Origin: Clostridia bacterium
GTDB lineage: Bacteria; Bacillota; Clostridia; Peptostreptococcales; Anaerovoracaceae
Length of the DNA stretch: 25,261 nt
Assembly: GCA_900766045.1 (NCBI GenBank)
Contig: CAAFTW010000049.1
Coordinates: forward strand, 1 to 25,261
Direction of reading: 5' to 3'
Shown here in pieces: positions 15,982 to 23,857 of the stretch (its first letter is position 1; every line of letters begins with the position of its first letter). A program made the translations under genes and the position numbers. Below the pieces are notes generated by a model that searched no databases, was not told where the DNA came from, and was given only the letters and a program-made list of their open reading frames with translations.

Positions 15982-17439
15982 ATGATGAAAATCAATAATC
16001 GCTTGCTATATAAAACAATTTCAGCAGTATTTCTTCCGCTGGGCGGCTTTATGCTGATCCCGCTGCTGACGGCACTGATTGAAAAGGACAAAAGCAGTTT
16101 TACAGCATTCCTCATTCCTGCAGTCCTGTGTCTTCTGATCGGCGGATGCTGCCTGCTGATGCTGAAGAAGAATAAAAACATCTCCAGCCGGAAAATGCTG
16201 ATCAGAGACGGCTATCTAGTGGTCACATTCGGAGCTCTGCTGCTGCTTCTGCTTTCCGCGGCTCCCTACTGGCTGTGCGGAGAAGGAATTGGATTTGTGG
16301 ATGGCTGGTTCATGTCCGTGTCCTCCTGGACAACCACCGGTACATATTCTGTTTCCACCATGCATCTTCCGGATGCGCTGATGCTCTGGCGCAGTATGAA
16401 CTGCTGGATGGGCGGATTTTCCATACTGGCGGTCGCCATTACAATTTTCCAGAAACTGGGAATTAATGAACAGGGTCTTCTCAGCGGTCCTGCATCTATC
16501 AGCAAACAAAACGCCAAGCTGACGGCACATTTTACCGGAACAGTAAAGATTCTGCTCTACTTCTACATTGCGATGACCGGAGCAGAGATGATCTTCCTTT
16601 CCTTTTCGGATATGTCGTTTTTCAGCGCGCTGCTGAACACGTTAAGCAATGTCAGCACCTCCGGAATGATTGGAATTTCAAGACTGTCGGAAACGCCGTA
16701 TGTCCGGATCGTCATCACGGTATTTGCCCTGCTGGCGTCCATTAATTTCTTTGAATATTATTATGTCCTGACCCGGCATCACATGGCGAAGAATTATGAA
16801 GTCCGTTCCTTCCTTTCGATCATCGCTGTCTCGGTCGTTGTCATTACCGCAGATCTGATGATCACCGGAACCTACCATAATATCCTCAACGCCTTAAGAG
16901 ATGCGCTGACCGTCTGTGTCTCCACATCATCAACTTCCGGATTTGCTGCACCTCTTGCTTCCTCCTGGCCGACGACCAGTATCTTTATTCTGCTGGTTCT
17001 CATGATGATCGGGGGATGCAGTATTTCTGCAGCAAGCGGAATCAAGGTGACCAGGACGGTCGTATTCTGGAAGCTGATCATGCGCGGCATATACAAACGC
17101 ATTCACCCGCGGTCAACCAAGGCGGTTATCGTGCACGGACATAAAATTCCGGCGGGCAAGGCGTCATCCATCACCGTGTTCATTATGCTGTTTTTCCTGA
17201 TTGTGATTCTCGCAGCGGTCGTCGTCAGTCTGGACAATCACGAGCTTGACACAACATTCTATGCCGTCATCGCTTCCCTGACCAATTCAGGTGCTTTTGC
17301 CGGTAAGCTCGCCTCCGGAAATTACAGCATGTTCAGCACCCCGATCCGTTTCTTCCTGTCCCTTCTGATGATTATCGGACGTTTGGGAATCTATCCAGTC
17401 GTCGTGCTGTTCTCCACTTCTTTCTGGAAAGAGAAGTAG
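15982..17439 (+). CDS. Divergent TrkH-family cation transporter, second copy
   Basis: A second TrkH-family membrane protein of 485 residues follows the first. The four pore loops read TTTG (117-120), STSG (225-228), STSG (317-320) and TNSG (434-437). The key glycines appear kept, but the second loop loses the GTVGTGG form and the fourth loses GNVGPGF. The gating loop that reads SSTGGGPK in the first copy reads SISAASGIK here. Such changes could alter ion selectivity (for example sodium permeability) or gating; that is inference. The start is 15982 or 15985 (adjacent ATGs); the second has better spacing from GAGG. It lies 71 bases after the first trkH and 28 before rarA. No second trkA accompanies it. 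Confidence 0.9.
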   Translation: MMKINNRLLYKTISAVFLPLGGFMLIPLLTALIEKDKSSFTAFLIPAVLCLLIGGCCLLMLKKNKNISSRKMLIRDGYLVVTFGALLLLLLSAAPYWLCGEGIGFVDGWFMSVSSWTTTGTYSVSTMHLPDALMLWRSMNCWMGGFSILAVAITIFQKLGINEQGLLSGPASISKQNAKLTAHFTGTVKILLYFYIAMTGAEMIFLSFSDMSFFSALLNTLSNVSTSGMIGISRLSETPYVRIVITVFALLASINFFEYYYVLTRHHMAKNYEVRSFLSIIAVSVVVITADLMITGTYHNILNALRDALTVCVSTSSTSGFAAPLASSWPTTSIFILLVLMMIGGCSISAASGIKVTRTVVFWKLIMRGIYKRIHPRSTKAVIVHGHKIPAGKASSITVFIMLFFLIVILAAVVVSLDNHELDTTFYAVIASLTNSGAFAGKLASGNYSMFSTPIRFFLSLLMIIGRLGIYPVVVLFSTSFWKEK

Positions 17440-17467
17440 ACAAAAGAAAAAAAGCAAGGAGCATATC

Positions 17468-18769
17468 ATGCAGCCATTATCTGTACGGATGCGCCCGGAC
17501 AGCCTGGAAGAGTTTGCCGGTCAGCGGCATTTCCTCTATCCGGGCTCACTTTTTGTCCGGGCAGTAAAAAACCACAACTTTCATTCCGCCATCTTCTTCG
17601 GCCCTCCGGGAACGGGAAAAACCACCCTGGCCCGCATCATCGCAAGGACCATGGACAGCGAATTTCATGAGATTAACGCCTCCGTTTCCGGAACGAAAGA
17701 ACTGAAGGAGATCCTGGATAACGCCCGCCTGAAGTTCTACGGGCTGCAGCGCAGATCCACCGTTCTCTACGTGGATGAAATCCACCGCTGGAATAAGCTT
17801 CAGCAGGACGCGCTCCTCAAAGCCCTGGAAGAAGGCGTCATCCATCTTATCGGAAGCACTACGGAAAATCCCTATTTTTCTGTGAATAAAGCGATCTTAA
17901 GCCGTGTAAGAAATATTTATGAGTTCCATCCGCTGAACACAGCTGACCTGGTGCATTTGATGAAGCGGGCGCTGAAAGACCCGCGGAAGGGCCTCGGCAG
18001 CATGGAGCCTCCTGTTTCTGCTGATGAAGACGCACTCCGCCTGCTTGCCGAATATTCCCAGGGGGACGCGCGGGCTGCCCTGGATAGCCTGGGCTTCATC
18101 GCAGAGAATCTTCCGGAAGACGACCGCAGGATTACAAAAACATCCGTCGGGGAAGCACTTCAGAGAAAAGTCAATAATTACGATGCGTCTACAGAATACG
18201 ACCTTCTCTCTGCGCTCCAGAAATCCATCCGGGGAAGCGATCCGGACGCCGCGATCTACTATTTTTCCCGTATGGCAGACGCACGCTGTGACCTGATGAC
18301 GATTGGAAGAAGGCTTCTGGTGATTGCCTCTGAAGATATCGGTATGGCCTACCCTTCCGCGGTTTCCATCGTCACTTCCTGTGTGCAGGCGGCGCAGATG
18401 GTCGGCTGGCCGGAGGCAGGAATTAATTTAAGCCAGGCCGTGATTCTTCTGGCTGCTTCTCCAAAGTCCAATTCTGTCGTGAAGGCTTACCAGGAATCTT
18501 TACATGATGTGAGAACCAGAGAAGCAGATCCGATTCCCGATCACCTGCGCGATGCGCATTACAGCGGAGCAGAAAAACTTGGATACGGAAAAGGATATCT
18601 TTACCCACACGATTTCGGAGGCTATGTGAAACAGCAGTATCTTCCGGACAATCTGGAAAAAGCAGGCGCGTCGTATTACCATCCGACAGAAAACGGTTCG
18701 GAAAAACAGTTTAAACATTTTCTCCGGCAGCTGAATGAAAGGCTGGGGAAAAAGAAAGGAAACAGATAA
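17468..18769 (+). CDS. rarA: RarA/MgsA family AAA+ ATPase
   Basis: RarA is related to clamp-loader and Holliday-junction helicase ATPases and acts at stalled replication forks. The 433-residue product starts with the family hallmark MRPDSLEEFAGQRHFL (8-23). Walker A GPPGTGKT (45-52), Walker B VLYVDEIHRW (99-108), the sensor STTENPYFSVNKAILSR near 130-146, ALDSL, and the C-terminal tetramerisation part with ASEDIGMAYPSA and the Tyr-rich YPHDFGGYVKQQYLP tail follow. AAGGAG lies six bases before the ATG. It is a standalone RarA of near-normal length. The TAA stop is immediately followed by the ATG of ispH-S1 with no spacer, so translation is probably coupled. Confidence 0.97.
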   Translation: MQPLSVRMRPDSLEEFAGQRHFLYPGSLFVRAVKNHNFHSAIFFGPPGTGKTTLARIIARTMDSEFHEINASVSGTKELKEILDNARLKFYGLQRRSTVLYVDEIHRWNKLQQDALLKALEEGVIHLIGSTTENPYFSVNKAILSRVRNIYEFHPLNTADLVHLMKRALKDPRKGLGSMEPPVSADEDALRLLAEYSQGDARAALDSLGFIAENLPEDDRRITKTSVGEALQRKVNNYDASTEYDLLSALQKSIRGSDPDAAIYYFSRMADARCDLMTIGRRLLVIASEDIGMAYPSAVSIVTSCVQAAQMVGWPEAGINLSQAVILLAASPKSNSVVKAYQESLHDVRTREADPIPDHLRDAHYSGAEKLGYGKGYLYPHDFGGYVKQQYLPDNLEKAGASYYHPTENGSEKQFKHFLRQLNERLGKKKGNR

Positions 18770-20764
18770 ATGGAAATTATCAGAGCGCAGCACAGCGGTT
18801 TCTGTTTTGGCGTCAAGAAAGCTGTGGAAAATGCCTATCAGGAGACAGAGAAGCTGAAGGATCATCCCGGACGTCTCTTCACCCACGGACAGCTGATCCA
18901 CAACCGCGACGTGACGGATGAGCTTGAAAAACTCGGGGCTCACATTATCGACAATCTCTCGGAAGTGCCGGAAGGCTCCACCGTAATCGTCCGCTCCCAC
19001 GGCGAAACCAAAGACTTCTACCAGGAGGCAGAACGAGACGGAATCCGTCTGGTAGACACCACCTGTCCCTTTGTTTCCCGGATCCATGAGCTGGTTCAGG
19101 ATGCCCGGAAGGATGGAAAAAACGTTGTCATCATTGGAGATAAAAATCACCCGGAGGTCATCGGGACCAACGGATGGTGTGAAAATCAGGGAATTATCTT
19201 AGGCAGTGCCGAGGACGCGGGGAATTTTCCTTACCCATCAGCTTTTGTCGTCTGTCAGACCACTCTGCGAAAAGAGACATTCGATTCTGTCATCCATGCA
19301 TTAAAACAACAGAATGTAGATCTGGAGATCCACAACACCATCTGCAGCGCCACGGCACAGAGACAGAAGGCGGCGGCCGAACTCGCGAAAAAATGTGACG
19401 CTATGGTCGTTTTAGGAGGGAAAAATTCATCCAACTCAAGGAAACTTTATGAAATCTGCCAGAAATACTGTCCAAACTCGTTTTTTGCCGAAAATATTAA
19501 TGATTTGCCATTGAAACAATTGAGAAATTGTAATAAAATAGGTGTTGCGGCAGGTGCATCGACGCCTGAACGTACTATCAAGGAGGTTACTACTGTTATG
19601 AGTGACAATATCACTAACGAAACTGCAAATTCGATGGAAGCTTTCATGGACGAAATCGATGCATCTTTGAGACTCCCACACACCGGCGAAATCGTAACCG
19701 GTAAGGTTGATCAGGTAAATGACGACGAGGTCATCGTCAACCTGGGCTGCAAGAAAGATGGAATCCTGACAGCGCGCGAGGTTACGCTGGAAGAAGGACA
19801 GAAACTGACAGACATGTTCCATGTCGGCGATGAGGTCCAGGCAAAGGTCATCAAGACTGACGACAACGACGGCGGAATCCTGCTGTCCAAGAAGAGACTG
19901 GAAGTCAACAAGCACTGGGATGAAATCAATGAAGCACTTGAAAATAAGTCAAATATTGAGGTCAAGGTTGTCCGTGTTGTTAAGGGCGGCGTAATCGCAG
20001 CTTACAAGGAAGTATCCGGATTCATTCCACTCTCCCAGCTGTCCAACAGATACGTTGAGAGCGCAGATGAGTTCCTGGGACAGGTTCTGACTGTAAAGGT
20101 TTCCCGTGTAGATCAGAGAAGAGGCAGAGCTGTATTCTCCCACAAGGCTGTACTGGCTGAGGAGAGACAGAAGAAGCTGGATCAGATCTGGGATACTCTG
20201 AAGGTTGGCGACATCGTAGAGGGAACTGTAATGAGATTCACCGACTACGGCGCATTCGTAGACCTGGGCGGAATCGACGGACTGCTCCACATTTCCGAGA
20301 TTTCCTGGGGCAAGCTGAAGCATCCTGATGAAGTTCTGAGCATCGGCGAGAAGATCAACGTCAAGATCCTGAACATGAACCGTGAAAAGGGAAAGATTTC
20401 CCTTGGCCTGAAGCAGACAACACCAGAGCCATGGTCTGTAATCAACGAGACATATCATGTTGATCAGATCGTAAAGGGCAAGGTTGTTCAGCTGAAGGAG
20501 TACGGTGCATTCGTAGAGTTGAAGCCGGGTCTGGACGGACTGGTTCACATCTCTGAAGTTGCTAACAAGCACGTAAACAACATCAGCGATGAGCTGTCTG
20601 TAGGTCAGGAAGTTTACACAAAGATCCTGGACATCGATACAGAGAGAAGAAGAATCAGCCTCTCCATGAAGCAGGTTCCGGAAGACTATAAGCCGGAGGA
20701 TGAGGAAGCTCCTGCTGATGCTGAAGAAGCAGCTGCAGAAGAGACTGCTGAGGACGCTGAGTAG
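18770..20764 (+). CDS. ispH-rpsA: Fused HMBPP reductase IspH and ribosomal protein S1
   Basis: This 664-residue protein joins two activities, a fusion known in Clostridia. Residues 1 to about 276 are IspH, the 4Fe-4S enzyme making IPP and DMAPP at the end of the MEP pathway. Cluster cysteines are Cys12 (SGFCFGVKKAV), Cys99 (DTTCPFVS) and Cys192 (NTICSATAQRQ); the catalytic Glu is in NHPEVIGTNG. Residues 277-664 are an S1-like RNA-binding protein with four S1 domains (about 305-374, 391-458, 474-545 and 558-629) and an acidic Ala/Glu tail. That 388-residue part matches Bacillus YpfD in size. The junction holds an in-frame ATG with its own Shine-Dalgarno and a promoter-like element. Lys is mostly AAA in the IspH part and almost only AAG in the S1 part. 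A strong terminator follows. Confidence 0.96.
   Translation: MEIIRAQHSGFCFGVKKAVENAYQETEKLKDHPGRLFTHGQLIHNRDVTDELEKLGAHIIDNLSEVPEGSTVIVRSHGETKDFYQEAERDGIRLVDTTCPFVSRIHELVQDARKDGKNVVIIGDKNHPEVIGTNGWCENQGIILGSAEDAGNFPYPSAFVVCQTTLRKETFDSVIHALKQQNVDLEIHNTICSATAQRQKAAAELAKKCDAMVVLGGKNSSNSRKLYEICQKYCPNSFFAENINDLPLKQLRNCNKIGVAAGASTPERTIKEVTTVMSDNITNETANSMEAFMDEIDASLRLPHTGEIVTGKVDQVNDDEVIVNLGCKKDGILTAREVTLEEGQKLTDMFHVGDEVQAKVIKTDDNDGGILLSKKRLEVNKHWDEINEALENKSNIEVKVVRVVKGGVIAAYKEVSGFIPLSQLSNRYVESADEFLGQVLTVKVSRVDQRRGRAVFSHKAVLAEERQKKLDQIWDTLKVGDIVEGTVMRFTDYGAFVDLGGIDGLLHISEISWGKLKHPDEVLSIGEKINVKILNMNREKGKISLGLKQTTPEPWSVINETYHVDQIVKGKVVQLKEYGAFVELKPGLDGLVHISEVANKHVNNISDELSVGQEVYTKILDIDTERRRISLSMKQVPEDYKPEDEEAPADAEEAAAEETAEDAE
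19511..19539 (+). promoter_or_regulatory. Promoter-like element inside ispH, ahead of the S1 part
   Basis: TTGAAA (19511-19516) and TAAAAT (19534-19539) are each one base from the sigma-A consensus, at the ideal 17-base spacing. They lie in the AT-rich end of the IspH coding region. Transcription would start near 19546, leaving a leader of about 50 bases before the internal ATG at 19598. Position and match suggest a dedicated promoter for S1; use in the cell is unproven. Confidence 0.6.
19581..19600 (+). promoter_or_regulatory. Internal Shine-Dalgarno and ATG for free S1
   Basis: AGGAGG (19581-19586, preceded by AA after one C) is followed after 11 bases by an in-frame ATG (19598-19600), codon 277 of the fusion. 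The product would start MSDNITNETANSMEAF and run to 20764 as 388 residues with all four S1 domains. The Shine-Dalgarno is stronger than that of the full-length gene, though its spacing is slightly long. Confidence 0.65.
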
Positions 20765-20783
20765 TTCCGACAGAAGATATTTC

Positions 20784-20815
20784 AGGCAAGCGCGTAAGGT
20801 GCTTGCCTTTTTTTT
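20784..20815 (+). terminator. Strong intrinsic terminator after ispH-S1
   Basis: AGGCAAGC (20784-20791) pairs with GCTTGCCT (20801-20808) around a nine-base loop, followed by a run of eight T (20808-20815). It ends the trk-rarA-ispH-S1 series. The 156 bases from here to rnr have no gene and no obvious consensus promoter, so the rnr promoter is unassigned. Confidence 0.92.
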
Positions 20816-20971
20816 ATCCTCATAAAGCGAATAATACTTATCCTGCAGCTGCACAGAAACAAGAACACAGTCTCTGCTGCAGTTTCTGAAAGCACCCGCC
20901 CCCTTTTCAGGGCATATCGCATATTTTCAGAAGGCATTCAGAACCGAAATCAATAATACCTAAGGAGAATT

Positions 20972-22939
20972 ATGAGTAAACGCAAGCATACCCCCGCCAT
21001 CCAGGGACGTCTGGACAAGACAAAATCCGGAAACGGATTCGTCATCATGGAGGACGGAGACGATATTTTTATTGATCAGGAGAACATGAGAGGCGCCATG
21101 AACGGCGACCTTGTCCAGGTCGATCTGCTCCCGGAAATCTACTGGGACAGAAGACCGGAAGGAATCATTGACCGTGTCTTGGACAGAGGACGCGAAGAAG
21201 TCATCGGCACCTACCATCGCACGGGAAAAAACGGTTTCGTCCTTCCTGTCGCAAAAAATGACAAGGAAGCCGTATTCATCAGAGGACACGCAAACGGAAA
21301 GGCAAAAGACGGCGACAAGGTCCTAGCAAGGATCACCCGCTACCCTTCCCGTCCAGATGAAAACGCAGAAGGAAAAATCATCGATATCATAGCGCGTAAA
21401 GGAGCTGCCGGAGCAGAAATCAAGGCACTGATCCGTTCTGCCGGCCTTCACGAACAGTTTCCGGCTCCTGTCGAAGCGGAGGCAGCCAGATGCGCGGCAG
21501 AAACCGTCACCGATGAAGATCTGACCCGAAGAAAAGATCTCCGTGATGAATTGATCCTGACCATCGACGGCGCTGATTCCAAAGATCTGGACGATGCCGT
21601 ATCCGTAAAGAAACTTCCGGACGGAAACTGGATACTCGGCGTCCATATCGCCGATGTCGCGCACTTTGTCACAGAGGGAAGCCGTCTGGATAAGGAAGCG
21701 AAGAAACGCGGAAACAGTGTCTATCTTCTGACCCGCGTCATTCCGATGCTTCCAAAATCCCTGTCCAATGGTGTCTGCAGCCTGTTTGAAGGCGCAGACC
21801 GGCTGACACTGTCCTGTGAGATGAAAATCAGTCCTTCCGGGGAGATCCTGAGCCATGAGATCTTTGAGAGCGTCGTCCGTTCCAAGGCGCGTATGGTTTA
21901 CGACGACGTCTCCGAAATGCTGGAAGATGATAAGAGTCCATTCATTTCCCAGTATTCCGATTACTACGGATTCGACATCTATTCTGCCCTGAAAGATATG
22001 GCAGAGCTCGCAGGCATTCTGAACAAGCGCAGAATGGAAGGCGGCAGCATCGATTTTGAGCATGAAGAGCCGGAAATTATTCTGGATAACCAGGAGAATC
22101 CGATTGACATCCACCCTGCTGACCGCCGCGTTGCCAACCGTCTGATTGAGGAATTCATGCTGGCCGCAAACAAGACCGTAGCCGAGCATTTCTGCCGCAT
22201 GCATGTTCCCTTCGTCTACCGTGTCCATGAGCAGCCGGAAGCCGTTAAAATCGAGGAAATGAAACACTTCCTCGCCTTCTTCGGGATTACTCTGCACACA
22301 AAAAAGGACAGCCTGCCTCCGGAAGAGCTCAGCCGCATTCTGAAGCTTGCCGAAGGAAAGCCCTACGAGAACATCGTAAGCACCGTGCTCCTGCGCTCCA
22401 TGACCAAGGCTTATTACAGCCCGGACTGCACTGGTCATTACGCCCTGGCATTCAAATATTACTGCCACTTCACTTCTCCGATCAGAAGATATCCGGACCT
22501 GATGATCCACCGCATCATCAAACTCATTCTGAATGGAAATAAGAATGAACTGCGCAGAAAATCCTGGCTTTCCGCAGTGGAAGATGCTTCTGTGCATTCT
22601 TCCGATACTGAGCGTGCTGCCCAGGAGCTCGAGCGTGATGTGGACAAGCTGAAGATGGCCCAGTACATGAAGAAGTTCATCGATGAAGAATACGACGGCA
22701 TCATCAGTGGCGTAACGGAATTCGGTATCTATGTCCAACTGGAAAACACCGTTGAAGGCCTGGTTCCGATCTCCACCATGAATGACGACTTTTATAACTT
22801 TGAGGAAAGCCGTTACCGGCTTATTGGTTCTTCCACCAATAAGATCTACGCACTGGGTGATCCGGTCAGAATCAGGGTCACGGACGCGCGGCCGGAAGAG
22901 AGGCAGATCGATTTTCAGCTTGTATCAGAAGAAGAATAA
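20972..22939 (+). CDS. rnr: Ribonuclease R
   Basis: RNase R is a processive 3'-5' exoribonuclease of the RNB/RNase II family that degrades structured RNA. The 655-residue product has cold-shock-like RNA-binding domains in the first 180 residues. The RNB catalytic core contains TIDGADSKDLDDAVSV (197-212), whose Asp residues bind magnesium, then VHIADVAHFV, RVIPMLPKSLSNGVCSL and HFTSPIRRYPDLMIHR. A C-terminal S1 domain begins at YDGIISGVTEFGIYVQLEN (about 570-650). RNase R is usually 700-810 residues; the N-terminal winged-helix domain and the Lys-rich C-terminal tail of longer homologues are missing. AAGGAG four bases before the ATG at 20972 supports this start. The frequent neighbours smpB and ssrA are not found downstream. 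Confidence 0.96.
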   Translation: MSKRKHTPAIQGRLDKTKSGNGFVIMEDGDDIFIDQENMRGAMNGDLVQVDLLPEIYWDRRPEGIIDRVLDRGREEVIGTYHRTGKNGFVLPVAKNDKEAVFIRGHANGKAKDGDKVLARITRYPSRPDENAEGKIIDIIARKGAAGAEIKALIRSAGLHEQFPAPVEAEAARCAAETVTDEDLTRRKDLRDELILTIDGADSKDLDDAVSVKKLPDGNWILGVHIADVAHFVTEGSRLDKEAKKRGNSVYLLTRVIPMLPKSLSNGVCSLFEGADRLTLSCEMKISPSGEILSHEIFESVVRSKARMVYDDVSEMLEDDKSPFISQYSDYYGFDIYSALKDMAELAGILNKRRMEGGSIDFEHEEPEIILDNQENPIDIHPADRRVANRLIEEFMLAANKTVAEHFCRMHVPFVYRVHEQPEAVKIEEMKHFLAFFGITLHTKKDSLPPEELSRILKLAEGKPYENIVSTVLLRSMTKAYYSPDCTGHYALAFKYYCHFTSPIRRYPDLMIHRIIKLILNGNKNELRRKSWLSAVEDASVHSSDTERAAQELERDVDKLKMAQYMKKFIDEEYDGIISGVTEFGIYVQLENTVEGLVPISTMNDDFYNFEESRYRLIGSSTNKIYALGDPVRIRVTDARPEERQIDFQLVSEEE

Positions 22940-23088
22940 GCCTCTTCCCATTCATCCATACCGCTGAGGCGTCAGGCGGCTTCCCGGGAATTCTGCTGCC
23001 CTCTGACGAAATGCCATAAAATCCGGCAGTGATACAGGGTCCTGAAACAGCAGATTTCTGTTGAAGGATGCTGGTGTCTCCTTGCGCT

Positions 23089-23130
23089 GCCCGCCTGCAT
23101 GCAGTTCTGTGCAGGCGGGCTTTTTGTTTT
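23089..23130 (+). terminator. Strong intrinsic terminator after rnr, with an alternative third arm
   Basis: GCCCGCCTGCA (23089-23099) and TGCAGGCGGGC (23110-23120) form a perfect 11-bp stem around a ten-base loop, followed by TTTTTGTTTTG. It ends the rnr transcript about 150 bases after its stop. A third, near-identical arm, TCCCGCCTGC (23132-23141), lies just beyond and could pair with the middle arm instead. The terminator also separates rnr from the convergent Tad-type genes; on the minus strand there is no T-run. Confidence 0.93.
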
Positions 23131-23151
23131 GTCCCGCCTGCCGCAGGAAAA

Positions 23152-23814
23152 TTACTCGGCGTATTCTGCAGATTCTTCCGCAACATCCAGTGGATCCCGA
23201 TAAATTTTTCGTGTTCGTTCCATCCGGTCATCGCCTCTGCTGTATCCGCATTCAAAAGCCTCTGCACGCACCCTGTAGATTCTCCTCCGCAGCGCGCCCG
23301 CGTGAAGACCTTCTCCGGCGGCAATGTTCCATGCGTGACGAAGATAGCCTGCCCCGTCGCCCTGAAGATTCTCTTCCAGGACATCAATAACGCTGCATAT
23401 CCCATCATGAAACTGATTCATGCTGCAGATATAACTGGTATGCGCTCTGTCTGTCCCCGTCCATGCAAGTGCTGCTTCAATCTCCCCGCCCTGCTTCGGT
23501 CTCTTCACAAACACCAGATCCGGATGGATCAGGTAATCCCCGATAAACAGGAACACATCCTCCGCCTTCACCATCTTTTCAAGAAGCGAAAGCACGACAT
23601 CCAGCGCCTCACAGACATCCCTGGCGTGAAAGTCCCGCAGACTTACATAGCCTTCCGTCTGAAACATTCCAGAAAGCCGCATCGAGCCGTCCTGTTCCAT
23701 CACCGACAAAAAGGAAACCGGCAGGAATAATCCCGTATACCCAGTCTCCAGAATCTGCCGCTGATAATCCAGAAGATCACTCTGCCCGTACTCTATTTCC
23801 ATCCGTTCTTCCAT
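23152..23814 (-). CDS. DUF6382-like protein of a Tad-type cluster
   Basis: This 220-residue soluble protein has no signal peptide or membrane span. Residues about 10-110 fit the pattern of the DUF6382 domain, which in Clostridia usually precedes an FHA domain in Tad-locus proteins: a YQRQIL start, GLFLPVSF, SLRDF, a leucine-rich DVVLSLLEKMV helix and the closing FIGDYLIHPDLVFVK. No FHA signature follows; the last 100 residues are hydrophilic and unrecognised, ending in a charged tail. AAAGGAG seven bases before the ATG at 23814 supports the start. It lies 43 bases after the TadE-like gene and is last in the leftward cluster. The family call is from pattern memory, and the function is unknown. 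Confidence 0.6.
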   Translation of the reverse strand: MEERMEIEYGQSDLLDYQRQILETGYTGLFLPVSFLSVMEQDGSMRLSGMFQTEGYVSLRDFHARDVCEALDVVLSLLEKMVKAEDVFLFIGDYLIHPDLVFVKRPKQGGEIEAALAWTGTDRAHTSYICSMNQFHDGICSVIDVLEENLQGDGAGYLRHAWNIAAGEGLHAGALRRRIYRVRAEAFECGYSRGDDRMERTRKIYRDPLDVAEESAEYAE

Positions 23815-23857
23815 TATCTTTCTCCTTTCACATATTTCCCCTCATTATCTTTTCTAT

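Noticed and set aside
21323..22738. A 471-codon leftward open frame
   Set aside because: It is antisense to the RNB core of rnr and has no recognisable motif.
22940..23151. tmRNA (ssrA) or smpB downstream of rnr
   Set aside because: The interval is too short and shows neither the tmRNA ends nor an SmpB-like frame, only a terminator.
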